DNA from: Hymenopellis radicata
Lineage: Eukaryota > Basidiomycota > Agaricomycetes > Agaricales > Physalacriaceae
Assembly: GCA_015501595.1 (NCBI GenBank)
Contig: JADNRX010000200.1
Span: forward strand, 39,421 to 103,420
Reading direction: 5' to 3'
Length of the DNA: 64,000 nt
The translations under genes were made by a program, and so were the position numbers. Position 1 is the stretch's first letter, and the number at the start of each line of letters is the position of its first letter. Positions 1 through 12,159 of this stretch are shown here, piece by piece. The notes under the pieces were generated by a model. The model made no database searches. It saw only the letters and a program-made list of their open reading frames with translations, and was not told the DNA's origin.

Positions 1-2458
1 CAGAGTCGATTGCCGGTCGATTCGATTTATAGTCAAAGTTGATGGTATCGACAGCCTTATACCGCTTAGTACTTATAAATACAAGTACTGCTTTATTGCA
101 CTGGACATCATCTCATGATACAGAGCAGCAATGGTCAGATAAGATCTCATGATATAGTGAGTAGTAATAACACCGATACTCTATATTTAAAATTCTAAAG
201 TGATTCTATTGTGGTACACATTAAGCCCAGAGACTGCAGTACATAAGAATCTCTGAACTTGAGAAGGTGCATAGCGCGTGAGCTGAGATAGAAAATAGCG
301 CGCCTGTGGGCCCTTAATGGTCCCAGATTCTGATACACAGTAAATCTCCGCCAGATCTGCAGCGCCTCGAATTAAGATCGATTTCTTAAATTTCTTAAAA
401 TAATTACACTTAATAACACGGAGACATAAAAGGTCAAAGTGCTCCAGATATATTGCTATCAATAGTCAGAGTTCTGGGGGAAATAGGTAAGTTGGAGACG
501 AAATATATATATATATATATATAGGGGAGGATGACGGTGTCGAAAAGAAACACTATGAAGAACGGCATATTGGGAGAAAGAGCAGATAGCAAGTAGCAAA
601 GTCTAATAGTAAATATCGTCAATAATAGCTGACGTATGTCGCTTGATAATGGATGGATGTGATGCTATATAGTGATCAGCTCATGAAGTGCATAATATAT
701 ATTTCAGCCAGAACACATACTAAAGAGTAACAGATCATATATTATACAAAATACGTCTCAGAAACAAGAAAAGTTTCACAGTAACTAAAATGGAGAAAAT
801 TAAATATAAATGAAGAAAAGCAAACTCTAAATAAGGCCGTTAAGATCATGCAAAAAGAATATTCTACAAAATTAGGCAGGCGAAGCACATATTCAGTAAA
901 TCTAATGTGAATATATAAATGACAGGTAAATATTAATACATCATAGCGCCATTAATATGTTGTATAAGAAGGTAAAAAGCAAAACAGTAGTAATGAGAAA
1001 GAAAAAGTTGGCCTATTAGATTTTGACGACGTATAGGAATGATAATAATAAAAGTGTGAGAAAAGAATAAAAAGCAAAGCAAAAATGAGATTATTGAGAA
1101 AATGTTCAGGAGAGGCTAAGGTCATAAATACATGAAATGAGAATAAATAAGATAGTGAGAAGAGGAACTAGATGATGCACATGGGAATCAAACGATGATC
1201 GTATATATTACGAGCGAAGAGAATAGAATAAGAAAGAATATATAAATAAAGAAGCATACTGATAAGCCAAAAATGCAAGAGAAAGCTACATAAGAATAAG
1301 TACAAATAAAAAGGAATAGAGTAATAAGAGCATACAGTATGATAAAAGTATTACTATATGCAGCAACATGCTAATTAGGAAATAAAAGTAATTAATTGAA
1401 TATATATAGTACATAGCAGTGCTTGCTCTGTTTTGCGAGCTTCCTATAGTTATATAAACTGAGCAATAAGTTGTCTCAGAACTATGCTCTTCGTTCAGGT
1501 TCTCAAAAAACTTGCGAAAAGCAAAGAATACTAATCAGTATGAAAAATAATAATTTGAATACTGAAGGTAATTATTGCTCATCCTCAACTAAGATCTTAT
1601 CTTAACTCTCGCCGCTCTCATCTATCTCATTTATCTCTTCCCAGTCATCTGCGTCATCTGTTATCTCAATTCCTCCCGCCTCCTATAATGTCTTAAAAAA
1701 ATCAATCAGTTAACATATTACGATAGCATGCTAATTAGCGTAAACACTAATGTCTTTTTTGATTTTAAAAAACAGACTATTATTTTCATTCTCGTCATGT
1801 TAGTCTCATTATGTAACTTTTATTCTCTAATTAGGCACAAATGTAAAATTCAATATATAGTATCAAAAGGACAGATATCTCTTACATTCAAAAGTTTTTT
1901 CTTTAATTCTTCATTGTTCTTTTGCGAATTGAGCTTAGAGATTTTATTAGTAGTTGAAATATTATAGTATTATTACTATAAGTTCACATCACAGATTATG
2001 AGCTTTCATAATGTGAATTTAATTATAGTTAGTCATTAGGTCACAAGATTCTATGAATATGTTTAAAATTAATCACAAAATTAACTTGATCTAAATTTTG
2101 CTTCTTCAACCCAATTTTAGTAGTTTTTTCCTTTATTTTACTTTATTTAGAATAAAAATTATTTATTTTTACTATTTATATTTACTTTATAAATAAAATT
2201 AAGCTAAAAAAGCAGAAAGTTAAAAATCTCAATGAACATAACTTTTTTAGATCACATACTTTTAGTCAACATAAATATATTATTTAATATATTATTTAAT
2301 ATATTTATTTATAAAATCACAAGTCATATTTTGTGAATTTATGATTAAAATACTATAATAGTATTTACTTTCGCATCATTATCAGCATTATCATCTTCCT
2401 TTTCTTTATTTCTATTAATATTAATTTTATAAATAATAAGATTTTTCAGCTTATCCTG
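1..2458. other. AT-rich tract with no gene
   Basis: No convincing coding region is visible; open frames are short, AT-driven and resemble no family I know. The base composition (long runs of A, T, ATA and TAT) contrasts sharply with the GC-rich elements later in the window. It is probably old repeat sequence decayed by C to T mutation, as is demonstrable for the repeats at 2719-3843 and 8236-9205, but nothing in this tract itself proves that. Confidence 0.6.
503..523. repeat. (TA)n microsatellite
   Basis: About ten uninterrupted AT dinucleotides in AT-rich sequence. Confidence 0.9.
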
Positions 2459-2516
2459 TTTGATCTTTCTTTCAGCTACTTTCTTTTATACATCTAATTT
2501 GTTACTTTCGTCCTCT

Positions 2517-2621
2517 TCTGCTTTTGCTTTTACTTTTGCTTCTGTTTCTGCTTCTACTTCTGCTTTTGCTTCTGTTTCTGCTTTTGCTTCTGCTTTTGCT
2601 TTTGCTTCTGCTTCTTATTTC
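2517..2621. repeat. Pyrimidine-rich degenerate hexamer repeat
   Basis: Repeats of GCTTCT/GCTTTT/TTTGCT with all purines as G on this strand. Read forward it gives a Ser-Ala-Phe-Ala low-complexity open frame (2460-2651). I treat that frame as a by-product of the microsatellite and not as a gene. Confidence 0.75.
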
Positions 2622-2718
2622 TCTTTTAGTATATACATTCCTTCCTTTTAAAATATCGAAGTCTATATTTTATAGATATTAACTAGCCAATTTGCATATT
2701 TAATGTATGCTTCTTTTA

Positions 2719-3843
2719 GTTATATTCACGAGTGTTGAGTATTTGCGAGTACTTATAAATGTATTCGCACTCAATATTTAAGTACTAAGTATTTACCTCA
2801 CAAAAGTGGGGTGTCACCGCGGATGTTCATCCGAATGCGAATGTCTGCCTTTGGGCTGTGAATATCTATTAGCAGACACCTGAGTGGATACTCGCATTTT
2901 TTGTGAATTTTTACCAATCTTATTTTAATTTTTTTAAGCTAAAAAAACAACGTATACAAGTATTTCGCGATTCTGGCGGATTAGGCTAGATTCTGAAAGT
3001 ACGTATAAGCGTGTGATCGGAGATGTTTCTTTCTGCTCCTGCTACTATCTATCCTTTCTCGTCATTCGCCTTTACGTCGACGATTATAAAACCGTTGCTC
3101 GACTTTAAGTCGACAATATCTGCATCGGCGCTCGACTTTGAGTCGGTGTCACTGGACTAGGAGATGACTTTGTTACTGGATCAAGAGATAACTTTAAGTC
3201 ATTTTTATAAAAATGACAATAGCTTACAGCTATTGCACGACGCGTAAGCTCTTATAAAAGAACAGCAAACGATGATTACGATGAGCTATGAGTCGTGATG
3301 TTATTCACTACACTCAACAGCGCTTGAATAGCGAAAGCAGTGGATTTGAGCTTTCACGTCATCTATAGGCAATGTAGCGAATTTAGTACATATTTTTCTT
3401 ACTCCTTTTTGCTTTCTTATCGTATTGATGACGTTTCCATATGCTGTTATTTTATATACTGATAATATGTTTTATATATGTTTAGGTAAGCTTTCGAAAA
3501 AGGCACCAATTCCCTCACCATTCCTCACCTCGATTCCAACTTCTCCTTTCGTGCGCTCCTACACTTCCCTCATCTCAGGTCTATCATGCACTACTTTTGC
3601 TCCCTTTGCAATAGCTAAAAGATGCGAACGGCGTATGAGAAAACATTGAGTAGGAATGCAGAACGCAGAAGAGAATGAGTATACTTATATACATTTGTAT
3701 ATAATTACGAATGTATAAATACTCGTATGTGCGAAATACTCGCAAATGAGTGTAATACTCAAGTAAAGTACTTGAATATTACTCGAGTACAGATATTCAG
3801 CTTTAAACCACGAATGACCTACTCCGCGAGTGTGAATATACTT
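2719..3843 (+). mobile_element. TIR element, family D, heavily AT-mutated copy
   Basis: The left part (2719-3020) aligns with 53067-53385: both have a TA then GTTATATTCACGAG (GTCACGTCCACGAG in the GC-rich copy), a tract of GAGTATTTGCGAGTACT-like words, a GGGTGTCACCGCGG block, an AT spacer, and the 5' core ending in ATAAGCGTGTGATCGG. The middle has the CGACTTTAAGTCGAC/GACTTTGAGTCGG words shared with family B (57660-57990). A decayed 3' core (GCAATAGCTAAAAG) lies near 3607. The right end is the inverse of the left (GTGAATATAC). Differences from the 53067 copy are mostly C to T and G to A. No transposase is present. Boundaries are good to a few bases. Confidence 0.65.
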
Positions 3844-4848
3844 AAGTAAGCACTCATAAACATGTTTAACCTCTTTCAATGAAATAACATTAATGACTCT
3901 CACAATATTATTGCGAGTTATCTTTGCTAACATTATAGTGTATCGCTGTAAATTAATTAATACTGTTCCATTGAATAATTTAACAAGAATTACTGTGATC
4001 TGAGTAGCTAAGGGAGTTTTAAGTGTCTAATGCTACTTGAATGTATTAAATAGATAATTATGTTACATGAATTGGTACTTAGTTTTTGTGAACGCCTTGC
4101 TATTCTCGTCTTTAATATGTTGGACAATTTTATGAAGAATTTCAAGCTGACAAGCTATAAGACAGAAGGAAATTTTGAGCAATGAATTGTCTAAATTAAA
4201 ATCTTTGAATATTAAAGAAAGGCAAGGCATTATTAAAATTTTAAAGTCGATTTAAACATAAACTTGAGTCGTTACATGACATATTAAAAACTTTAGCTTG
4301 AGTTGAATGCTAAAAGAAAAATTGAGCTAATAATAAATAAAGAATGCATTGATTTACGTATTCTGTAGAATCTTTTTAAAAAGAAACAAAGAGCTATTAA
4401 GAGCTCAATTAATATGATTGAAATAAAAAACTATTTTATTAATAAATATGAATGCTATAATCTAAATTCTCTTAGCCTAATTATTCAGAGACAAGTTTCG
4501 ATATTAAACACTAATGTGCTTGACAGCTAATTATATTGCTTTATCGACCTAAACTGCTAAGAATATTAGTGACAGCTGAAAGGACATATTAAGTTCTTAC
4601 CTATTCTTCATTATTTTCGTCTTTGTCAACATTATTAAATTGACTTCATCAGAAAAGTTCATATTAGTAAATAAAGACATATTGTTTCGCATAGTAAATG
4701 ACGACATATTGGCCTTTCGTTTGTTGCAAAATAAAATTATCACTTTTGCAGGACGACTACGAATAGGCTGCTTTTAAGAAAAATAGATATTCAGAAAAGA
4801 GTTTTTACAGTGAACGAATGCTACGGATCGGACGACTTTCAACTTCTT
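3844..4848. other. AT-rich tract, nothing recognised
   Basis: No open frame, repeat or RNA motif supportable by eye. It is flanked by family D on the left and family A on the right. Confidence 0.5.
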
Positions 4849-4850
4849 TA

Positions 4851-5824
4851 AAGACCTCAATGAGTCCAACACGAGTCAGACTCGCAACTTGTGACGTGAG
4901 TACTCACGCCAAAAGAAGTTCAGTTCAGACCCGCGTCGGACTCGACTCGCGATGACTTATAAGTCATCGCGAGTCCACTCGCAAGTCATCACCACCGAGT
5001 CCGAGTCATCTCGGATACTAGTGAGTACTCGCGAGTCTTACCCCAAATATTCATGCCCAGCGAGCATCCCTGAGCAATGGCATGGGGACAGTCAGTTGGG
5101 CATGAGGATAGGATGGTGATGGTGGTGATGGTGAAGGGTGGTGGTGGTGAGGGGAGAGGTAGTGGTCGTCGTCGTCATTGATGGATCCATCCGCCGCCTC
5201 ATCACATCGCGTCCTCCTTCGCCTTCTCACCGCATCGCGTCCTCCTCCTCATCGTGGTGTCATCGCCGCAATCCAGTCGTGGTCGTAGTCGTTGTCGTCT
5301 GAGAAGTCGTCCAGAACTCCAGATCACGGTCCAGTCGTCGTGTGCCCTGCTGCCGTCGCAAAGACAGCAGCAGAGACGGCAGCAGAAGGCTCAGCACAGA
5401 GCCAAGGCCAGAGACACACCCCAGTGGCTGCCTGACAATCGTCAGAGCAGCGGGGGCGACAATCGTCGCTCCCCGGGTGGTTGTGGTGGTGGTAAGAATA
5501 GAGAGAGCACACCCGATCAGACGCTTATGCGTCCTCTCGGATCTCGGCCCGCGTTGCCGGATCTGGCAAGATAATCGTGTACGTCTCGTTTTCGAGATGT
5601 TGCGGACCATTTACTTTGAAAAAAATTTGTAAATATAGTTTAAATACATCTCTAAATATTGGCGAATCATCATATGATGACTCACGGTCGGCAGAGCTAT
5701 ACCCAGACTCGCGCTCGGACTCGTGAGTACATGACTCGCGAATTACGCGAGTGCGAACACCGACGTGCCCGACGCGAGTCGAGTCACCAGATGACTCGGT
5801 GACCCAGTGACTCGTTGAGGTCTC
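4851..5824 (-). mobile_element. TIR element, family A, copy 1 (non-autonomous)
   Basis: Flanked by TA on both sides (4849-4850 and 5825-5826). Termini are AAGACCTCAATGAGTC and the inverse of GAGACCTCAACGAGTC. Subterminal tracts at both ends are built from GACTCGCGAGT/GAGTACTCAC words. The 3' core (CATTGC...GGGG type) is near 5075 and the 5' core is near 5525-5575, so the unit is inverted relative to copies 2 and 3. The middle is a GTGGTGATGG/CGTCGTCG microsatellite-rich block. An open frame on the minus strand (5260-5610) starts with MVRN and contains QIRQRGPRSE, matching copies 3 and 4. No transposase domain is seen. It is GC-rich although it sits in AT-rich sequence, so it probably inserted late. 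Confidence 0.85.
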
Positions 5825-5846
5825 TAAACTTCTTCATCAGCATCAA

Positions 5847-5994
5847 ATATGAAGCTAACTGTTGATGCATGTTTATTATTCAGCACAAGCATCTACTATA
5901 GTAGAGACTTACAGATATCCATATGAAGCTAACTGTTGATGCATATTTATTATTCAGCACAAGCATCTACTATAGTAGAGACTTACAGATATCC
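5847..5994 (+). repeat. 74-bp tandem duplication
   Basis: Two adjacent copies of a 74-bp unit beginning ATATGAAGCTAACTG, at 5847-5920 and 5921-5994, differ at one base (G or A in GCATRTTTATT). The near-identity in otherwise decayed sequence implies a recent duplication. Confidence 0.9.
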
Positions 5995-7674
5995 ATATAT
6001 TGCTGTATACATCTTTTAAAGTAATATTCATGCAGTGTTCTAAACATCTTACAGCAGTGTTAAAGTCCGTAGACATTTCAGCAGCACTTTTATACAGCGA
6101 ATATCTTATAAATATTAATATTTATTATAGAAAGCAAATTTGCCTCTAGATACATAGATGAAAATTATCTTATTTAAATTGTCCTCTATCTCAATATATT
6201 TAAGTATGACAATTTCTACTTTTGGATTCCTTATATTTGCTTAAAAGAGATTATAATACATTTTTTTTAGTTTTCTACTTTATATTATTTTAAATTTTTC
6301 TTTAAAGTCTTAAGCTTACAGACTATATATAAAATTTAATAGAAATGTAACATGTTTTTGCATCTTTAATATCTTTTTTTGTTTTAAAGCTATTGTAAAA
6401 TAATTTATATCATTAAATTCTCATCATTATTAAATGTTATAATGTACTAAAGAAAGATTCAATTATATATGCTGTATTCAAAAGTAACCACATCGAAAAG
6501 ATGTATCGGTATCGTGTCTGCAAGAAGAATTAAGGTGTTGATACAAAAAAATAAATTAATCAAAATATTAAAAAAAGTCTGAAAAGGAAAGCAGTAAATG
6601 ATAAAGTAAAAAGAAGCAAAAGCAGGAGAAGTAAAAGAAACAGTCACACATAAAGCTGAAGGAATACATTTATATAATGAAAAAGTAGCGAAAATATTAT
6701 TTTATGGTTTATACAAATGCACATAAGTTTTTATTATATTTTTATAGTATGAGTTCATAAATTCTGTATCTGTTGAAATTAATTTTAATAATATACTGTC
6801 CCTGAGCCGGATCTCGAACATCCTACCGAAATTCGATACGGATTTCAGAATATCTCTTGCTGATCTCGCATTCGAGCTCCCATTTTTTGCTAGGATCAAA
6901 ATATGCTCTGTATTCAACTTTGGATAGCCTCACTTTATGTGTTAGCCCTCGTAAATGCTGTCATTACATTGATTTTTATTCTGATCACTTTTTTGACCAA
7001 ATGTGCTCCGAGTCGGTCAAGGCTTCAGAACAAGTGTTTCTATGAGCAATTTGGGTATAAGAAGCATTCGGAATGGATTTTGCTACTAATATCTAGGAAT
7101 AGGATACAAAAAACAGGTGGGAGAACTCACTGTGAATGCTTGAGATACATGAAAATGTGATAGTATAGAAAAATAAGGTTCAGAGTCTTTTTTGGACAGA
7201 TTCAGATTAAATTAAATTTTTGACTGCATTCCTTGGAGAACAGAGGGAAACTACACATCATCATACCTATGCATCTGAAGCAGAAGCAGAAGTTTACAGC
7301 ATTTTTATTGAAGTGGCTGAGCACATCGTTGCAAAAATCCTTAATGACCGAGTTCGAGCGCATGCCCGAATAGGGGCTCAGGCACAGTACTTTCTTCGTA
7401 TTTTTGCATTTAAAGATATTAATAAAAATAATAATAAAAAGAATATTAATTATTTTACTTATAATGAAGTGCACTAAAATGACATGATTGCAGAGAACTT
7501 TAAAAAAGATCTTGCAAACTTTAATATATATTCTTTTTAATAGATCCTTCAGCTAATTATTAAATTTATAACAACGGAAATAATTAATAAAGAACTTAAA
7601 ATGCTTCGATATTTTGTATATAAACTAATGCATCATTCAATTGATGATGACATAATCTTATAATAATTTAACAC
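5995..7674. other. AT-rich tract, nothing recognised
   Basis: Only short AT-driven open frames. The small frames around 6857-7160 and 7220-7477 show no domain or motif I can name. Confidence 0.5.
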
Positions 7675-7677
7675 TTA

Positions 7678-7944
7678 TTGCTGTTTCAAATAATAATGAG
7701 AATCACAAAAATAAAAAAGAAAGAGAAGACCCAGCTTGAGTGATGTCATCGGGACCAGATCGGGACATGCATCTTGTGCTCGAACTCGTCCGAGGATACC
7801 GAAAACCAAAACTTACCTTTTTGGGTCACTCTTGAGTAGTTGACCAACGTGCCGATGCTTCTGACCTTTCCAATGACATCATTCAAGCTGGGACATTTCT
7901 TTCTTTTTTATTTTTATGATTCTCATTATTATTTGAAACAGCAA
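7678..7944. mobile_element. MITE with very long terminal inverted repeats
   Basis: The left arm starts TTGCTGTTTCAAATAATAAT and continues as an inverted repeat for about 70 bp. The right arm is its reverse complement, including GTGATGTCAT against ATGACATCATTC. TA lies immediately outside both ends (7676-7677 and 7945-7946). The unique centre is only about 115 bp. There is no coding capacity; the structure is that of a Tc1/mariner-type MITE able to fold into a long hairpin. It is unrelated in sequence to families A-I. Confidence 0.85.
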
Positions 7945-8235
7945 TAATATTTAAAAGATAATTAAAACTCGCATTAAGTAGCTTTCAAAATTCTAATTAA
8001 TAATGTATGATTGCTGTATCAATTCATATATCTGTTTCATTAAGCTTAATACTACAAATACTAAATGTCCAAAATGCAATGAAACTCGTTATTAAGTTGA
8101 TAATAAATATAACTAGTTCAGAGTCGATAGCAAGAGCCATTCTCAGCATATACAAAGGAAAGGCTCTGATTGCTAGCATCAGTCTAACAGACCATATCAG
8201 CCTCTGAGTTCAATGAAATGCCTTTGTACGGCAGC

Positions 8236-9205
8236 TTATGCTTTTAGATCACACGGAGTTAGGCCAAATTGAATCTCAAGAGCTTCATCAATTAAGCATA
8301 TTGTAAAGTACCTTACAGTACATGGTATATAATATATAAAATGTAATTATTGTAATTATAGTAGGAAAGGTGGAAGGGAATGCAAAAAAGCGGAGCTAAC
8401 TGTGACTAAATAATACAAATTAGCTGGAGGGGAGTGAGACAGTGCAGAGAGCGCACCTGTGACCAGATAGCCCACAAAAGTGTCCTTGATAAGGAGTCCT
8501 TGAAAAGGAATAAGTATCTAGACATAAAAGACATCAGCTTTAAAAAGCTGAATATGAAACATTGGCACATACTAAAAGCAGAGGGAGCAGGAAGAGCTGT
8601 AGAGCTTTGAAACTGTGGCAAATAATTCTAATAGACTTCTAGGGTGCCAATGCATCAGTCCTGAGCAAGAGAACTGGGTAGAGTAAGTGCTGCTTGCCTA
8701 GGAGAGCAAAAGTGCAAATTTTTTATAAATTATACACTTTGAGCCTGTTTAAACTGGTTTTGGGGCTGGCTAAGCTGCTTCAAACAGTGCTCTAAAGGGG
8801 TATAGTATCAGTTTTGAGCAGAAGAACTAGAAGGATCACGAACTGCTTGCCTTTAGGAGAAGATGATGGTAAGAGGCAGAAGGCAGAGCGTAGAAACTTT
8901 TGGCTAAACCTTCTAGAACGTCCAGTAAGTGGCCTCTGTTATTACTATAACACCAAACACAGGCTAGACAAGTCTAGAAAGAGCTTAAAGGATGGATTAG
9001 CTGCAATAATAGCAGCAGAGAGTTAGCATTTAGTCAAACAATGCAGATTTTTAACTAAATGATGATTTGACTCGATTTGACTCGATTAAACTAACTGAAT
9101 GGACTCCTTTAAGCAGAAAGTTAGATATAGGAATATGAAGAGGTGTGAAATGTGCAGAGGCCTTTAAAAAATGCTTTCTACCTTTGGAATCCACATTTAT
9201 ATTGA
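8236..9205 (-). mobile_element. Ngaro solo repeat, degraded by C:G to T:A mutation
   Basis: This aligns end to end with the solo Ngaro repeat at 28999-29957 in the same orientation: ATCACACGGAGTTAGGCC near the left end and a form of GGAATCCGCATTTAC at the right end. In the stretches I compared, nearly all differences are G to A or C to T in this copy (for example GGTATGGCATCAG against GGTATAGTATCAG), on both strands and with few indels. That pattern is characteristic of a RIP-like or deamination process and not of random drift. Confidence 0.85.
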
Positions 9206-9569
9206 TGCTTACTTTAGCTGAGTTCTCAAAGAGCTAGATTCCTTCCTACTTTTAATGACATGTGGAGAACTAGGCTCTTGAAGAAATTCTTCGCGAAGGG
9301 TACTGCATTCTACGACATCAAGTAAGTGAACATTTTGAAAGGAGTTTTTCTCCTTCTGATATTTTGGCAGTAGTTTGCTAGTGAATGCTCTTCTGGCTCA
9401 ATACTTTCCTGGGTTGCTGTACGCTATGAAGACTGTGCAGCCTATATGCGCTAGAATATAAATCCTAAATGCCTTGCAGCCAGCCAAGCGTTAAGTGCGT
9501 ATACTGTGACTCTTACGTCAATGCAAAGAACTTGATGTTAGGCATTTGTATTGTTTTTCATCTACGGTA

Positions 9570-10436
9570 GAGTTTACAGGTCCAGTTGCAAAGACCGCAA
9601 AAAACCACAGACCGAACCAGACTGCAACCGTTTAGAACTGGTTGTGAGACGGACCGGTTGGCAGTTGCAACCGATTGCAGTTGACGGTCCTGAGCCATTC
9701 TGAGATTATCTGCAACTGGGTATAACCGGTTGAGACCAGTTGCAACCGGGTTTTTGCTTAAAACATGTATGTATGCTAGTTTATGAGCTATACAGTGGTT
9801 TTTGGACTTGGGTATAAGTGTACAAATTGTAGAGCGGTGAATTCCGCACCGGATAGTGTCTGGGGTAATATTTGTAGAGGTCATAATGCATGAGTAATCA
9901 ATAAAATACAGGTGAAATCACGCTAAATCATGTTTTATTGCCTAATTTGGTAATGAACTGCTATCCGATTTAAATCTCATTAAATCCAGCTCCCAGAAAC
10001 GAACATTTCACTCTCTGGAAGTATAATATTTCATGCAGTATTGGTTGCAGCAGCAGCAGACGTCTATTAGATATCCGATCATGTCCTAATTTGGCCTACT
10101 CTGTAGACTGAACAGAATACAGAAGTGCTCAGAATGACTCTGGACACTGTTATAGTATTTTTGAAGCACTCTCTCACTGTAGTTGTATAACTATAGTATT
10201 AACTACTGTAATCTTTTGAGTAACCGTGTCCGGTCCAGACTGGTCTCAATTAATTGCAACCATTAGCGGTTTTAACCGGTTGCGAACCGCTAAAAAACCG
10301 GGTATGCAACCGGTCCTGATCTTGAACCGGTTGCGGTCCCGGTTGCCCGAAAAATAGCAAATTTTAGGATCGGTTGCGGTCCTTGGTCTTTCCAAATTCG
10401 GATGTTAAGACTAGACCGGACCGGACCCTAAAACTC
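9570..10436. mobile_element. TIR element, family B, variant lacking the cores
   Basis: TA-flanked (9568-9569 and 10437-10438). The left end is GAGTTTACAGGTCCAG, matching the family B ends at 50892 and 57327; the right end is a decayed inverse (CCCTAAAACTC). Both subterminal tracts are made of ACCGGTTGCAACCGG-type words (9570-9760 and 10225-10425). The interior (about 9765-10220) is AT-rich and I find neither shared core in it, so this is a deletion or replacement derivative or a diverged subfamily. Confidence 0.7.
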
Positions 10437-11379
10437 TAATCTACGGATTCTTCAACCATCGGGAAAAGACCTAGTTAGTGATATGGAAAGTCAGAATCTG
10501 TATTGAACTTCCTTCGGCTGTATTCCTCCTGTATTCCTCTACTCTCTTTATTAATTTCAATGTTGATCATTAAGGTAAGTTCTGCAGTTATTTCATCTAC
10601 GTTGATCTCACTATTAAAATAGAAGATATTGAGATTGTTACTACTTCCAATAAAGAGAAATTGATATAGGAAAATTCTAAACCCTTGAGCATGATTAGTG
10701 AAACGTCTGATGAAGAGTGGTAGGCGAGACATGGGTGTGATTCAGTTGTTTAGTTTAATCAAGCCTCCATATTTTAAATATCAGAGACAAGATATGATAC
10801 TCTTATTCAGGCGCGCTTTAAGGGTCATTCGGGAAATGCTAATGCTAAGAAATGGCTGGGCCAGATGGCGCATTCATTATGCTGAGAAATGGCTGGGCCA
10901 GATGGCGCATTCATTATGTATGATACACTTTTATAATATTTTAAGAAGTAAGATACAGAAGTCAAATACAACCACGTTGCACCTTGTGTCTCTGTCTGAT
11001 GTCTTCGCATTCTTCGTCAGAGTCAAGATGACGCAGCTCATGATCTTTAATAAAGTGAATGAGCTCACAGGTCCTACAATATGCTTCGCTAGTAAAGAGA
11101 ACTTATCAAATCTCCTCTGATACCCTCATCCTGAAATTCCATTCTAAGAATAGAAGAATCGACACATTTCTGCACTGTCATAGGATATTTTCCGATACGG
11201 TACCTATACGTAAAGGTTCTCTGAGGAAGATCAAGCTTTGTACGTGCTTAATCGAAAGCATAATGATTACATGTAACTGTGGCATAATAAGCTACATACT
11301 CAAATTAGTATTAAAAAAATCATGTACCACTCCATTTGTTATACTAGTTTTCGCAAGCTTCATCGATGACATAGTTTAG
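10437..11379. other. Intergenic, no gene recognised
   Basis: Short open frames only (for example 10698-11120), with no family resemblance. It contains the 37-bp duplication at 10844-10917. Confidence 0.4.
10844..10917 (+). repeat. 37-bp tandem duplication
   Basis: Two adjacent 37-bp units beginning GCTRAGAAATGGCTGGGCC (10844-10880 and 10881-10917) differ at one base. Confidence 0.9.
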
Positions 11380-11467
11380 GTATCCATCTCTGAAAAAGTG
11401 ATACTTACAGACACTACAAATCACTGATGACATCTTTAGTGACAGCTAGATCTTTTTTAGAATGCCT
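11380..11467 (+). repeat. 88-bp dispersed duplication, copy 1
   Basis: Nearly identical to 17788-17875, same orientation and length: both run from GTATCYATCTCTGAAAAAGT to TTTTTTAGAATGCCT. Flanks differ on both sides. The origin is unknown; it may be a fragment of a larger repeat or gene. Confidence 0.85.
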
Positions 11468-11824
11468 CCCACATTATGCACTGGCACGACCGGCTCATTC
11501 TGCGCATAATGCATTCATAAAGAATGTCGTCGCCTATGCGATGAATTTCAAACGCATGGAAGGCGACAATTTCACAGCCAGGTTTCATTCTACAGGTGTA
11601 CATATTGATGTCAGCGCAAGCTAGATTAACTGACTCGATGAGGAGAGATGCAAGTGTGGCTTATTAGACTTTATGTTATATTAAGGTATGCATTCTTTTG
11701 GTTTTCTTTCTTCGTATTCTAAGACATTTCCAAATGAGGAAGCGCGAAGTCATTAGTTGTACAAGCCGTGACATGTTTCCAAAGAGCTGGCAGCTAAGCA
11801 GGAGCTGATGGATGTAAACATACC

Positions 11825-12062
11825 ACTGAGGCAGGAGGACAACAAAGATGACGCGCAGTTCAACATGCTAGTAGGTTCGCGACGCTGGGTTCGAAGTGCG
11901 TAGAAGTTCTCCATTCCTTTCAATTTCAGTTCTAACATATTATATTTAGAGATTTTCGACAAAAATGAGGAGCAAAACAACAAAGATAAGGAGCAAGATG
12001 CTCATTCTTTTAAGTGCCACTACTATTAGTAATTATTTTCTGTTTGAAGTATTCTTTATAAC
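11825..12062 (+). repeat. Exon-plus-intron-like duplication, unit 1
   Basis: Similar to 12160-12250 joined to 13218-13360. Both units have a short coding-like stretch (RQED followed by SRR on the forward strand), then a TTTCAATTTNAGTTCT block, then a shared TACTATTAGTAATTATT block. It looks like a locally duplicated piece of a gene, with no product identifiable. Confidence 0.5.
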
Positions 12063-12159
12063 GTGTTTTCAGACTTGAAAAGTGTAGATAGTAGGTGGTC
12101 TAAGGTGCGACACAATTCTGAGCAATCTAAGAAGGAGAAGGAGATGATTGCAGTAGACA

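Noticed and set aside
2460..2651. Ser/Ala/Phe repeat protein
   Set aside because: It is simply the translation of a degenerate pyrimidine hexamer repeat in AT-rich sequence.
5254..5632. Several overlapping Arg/Ser-rich open frames in family A copy 1
   Set aside because: They are GC-rich microsatellite frames on both strands; only the MVRN-type minus frame recurs between copies.
4851..5824. KDZ transposase as mover of the TA-flanked elements
   Set aside because: Zisupton/KDZ insertions are known for target duplications longer than 2 bp, and no KDZ terminal repeat matching these ends is visible; a mariner-type enzyme fits TA better.
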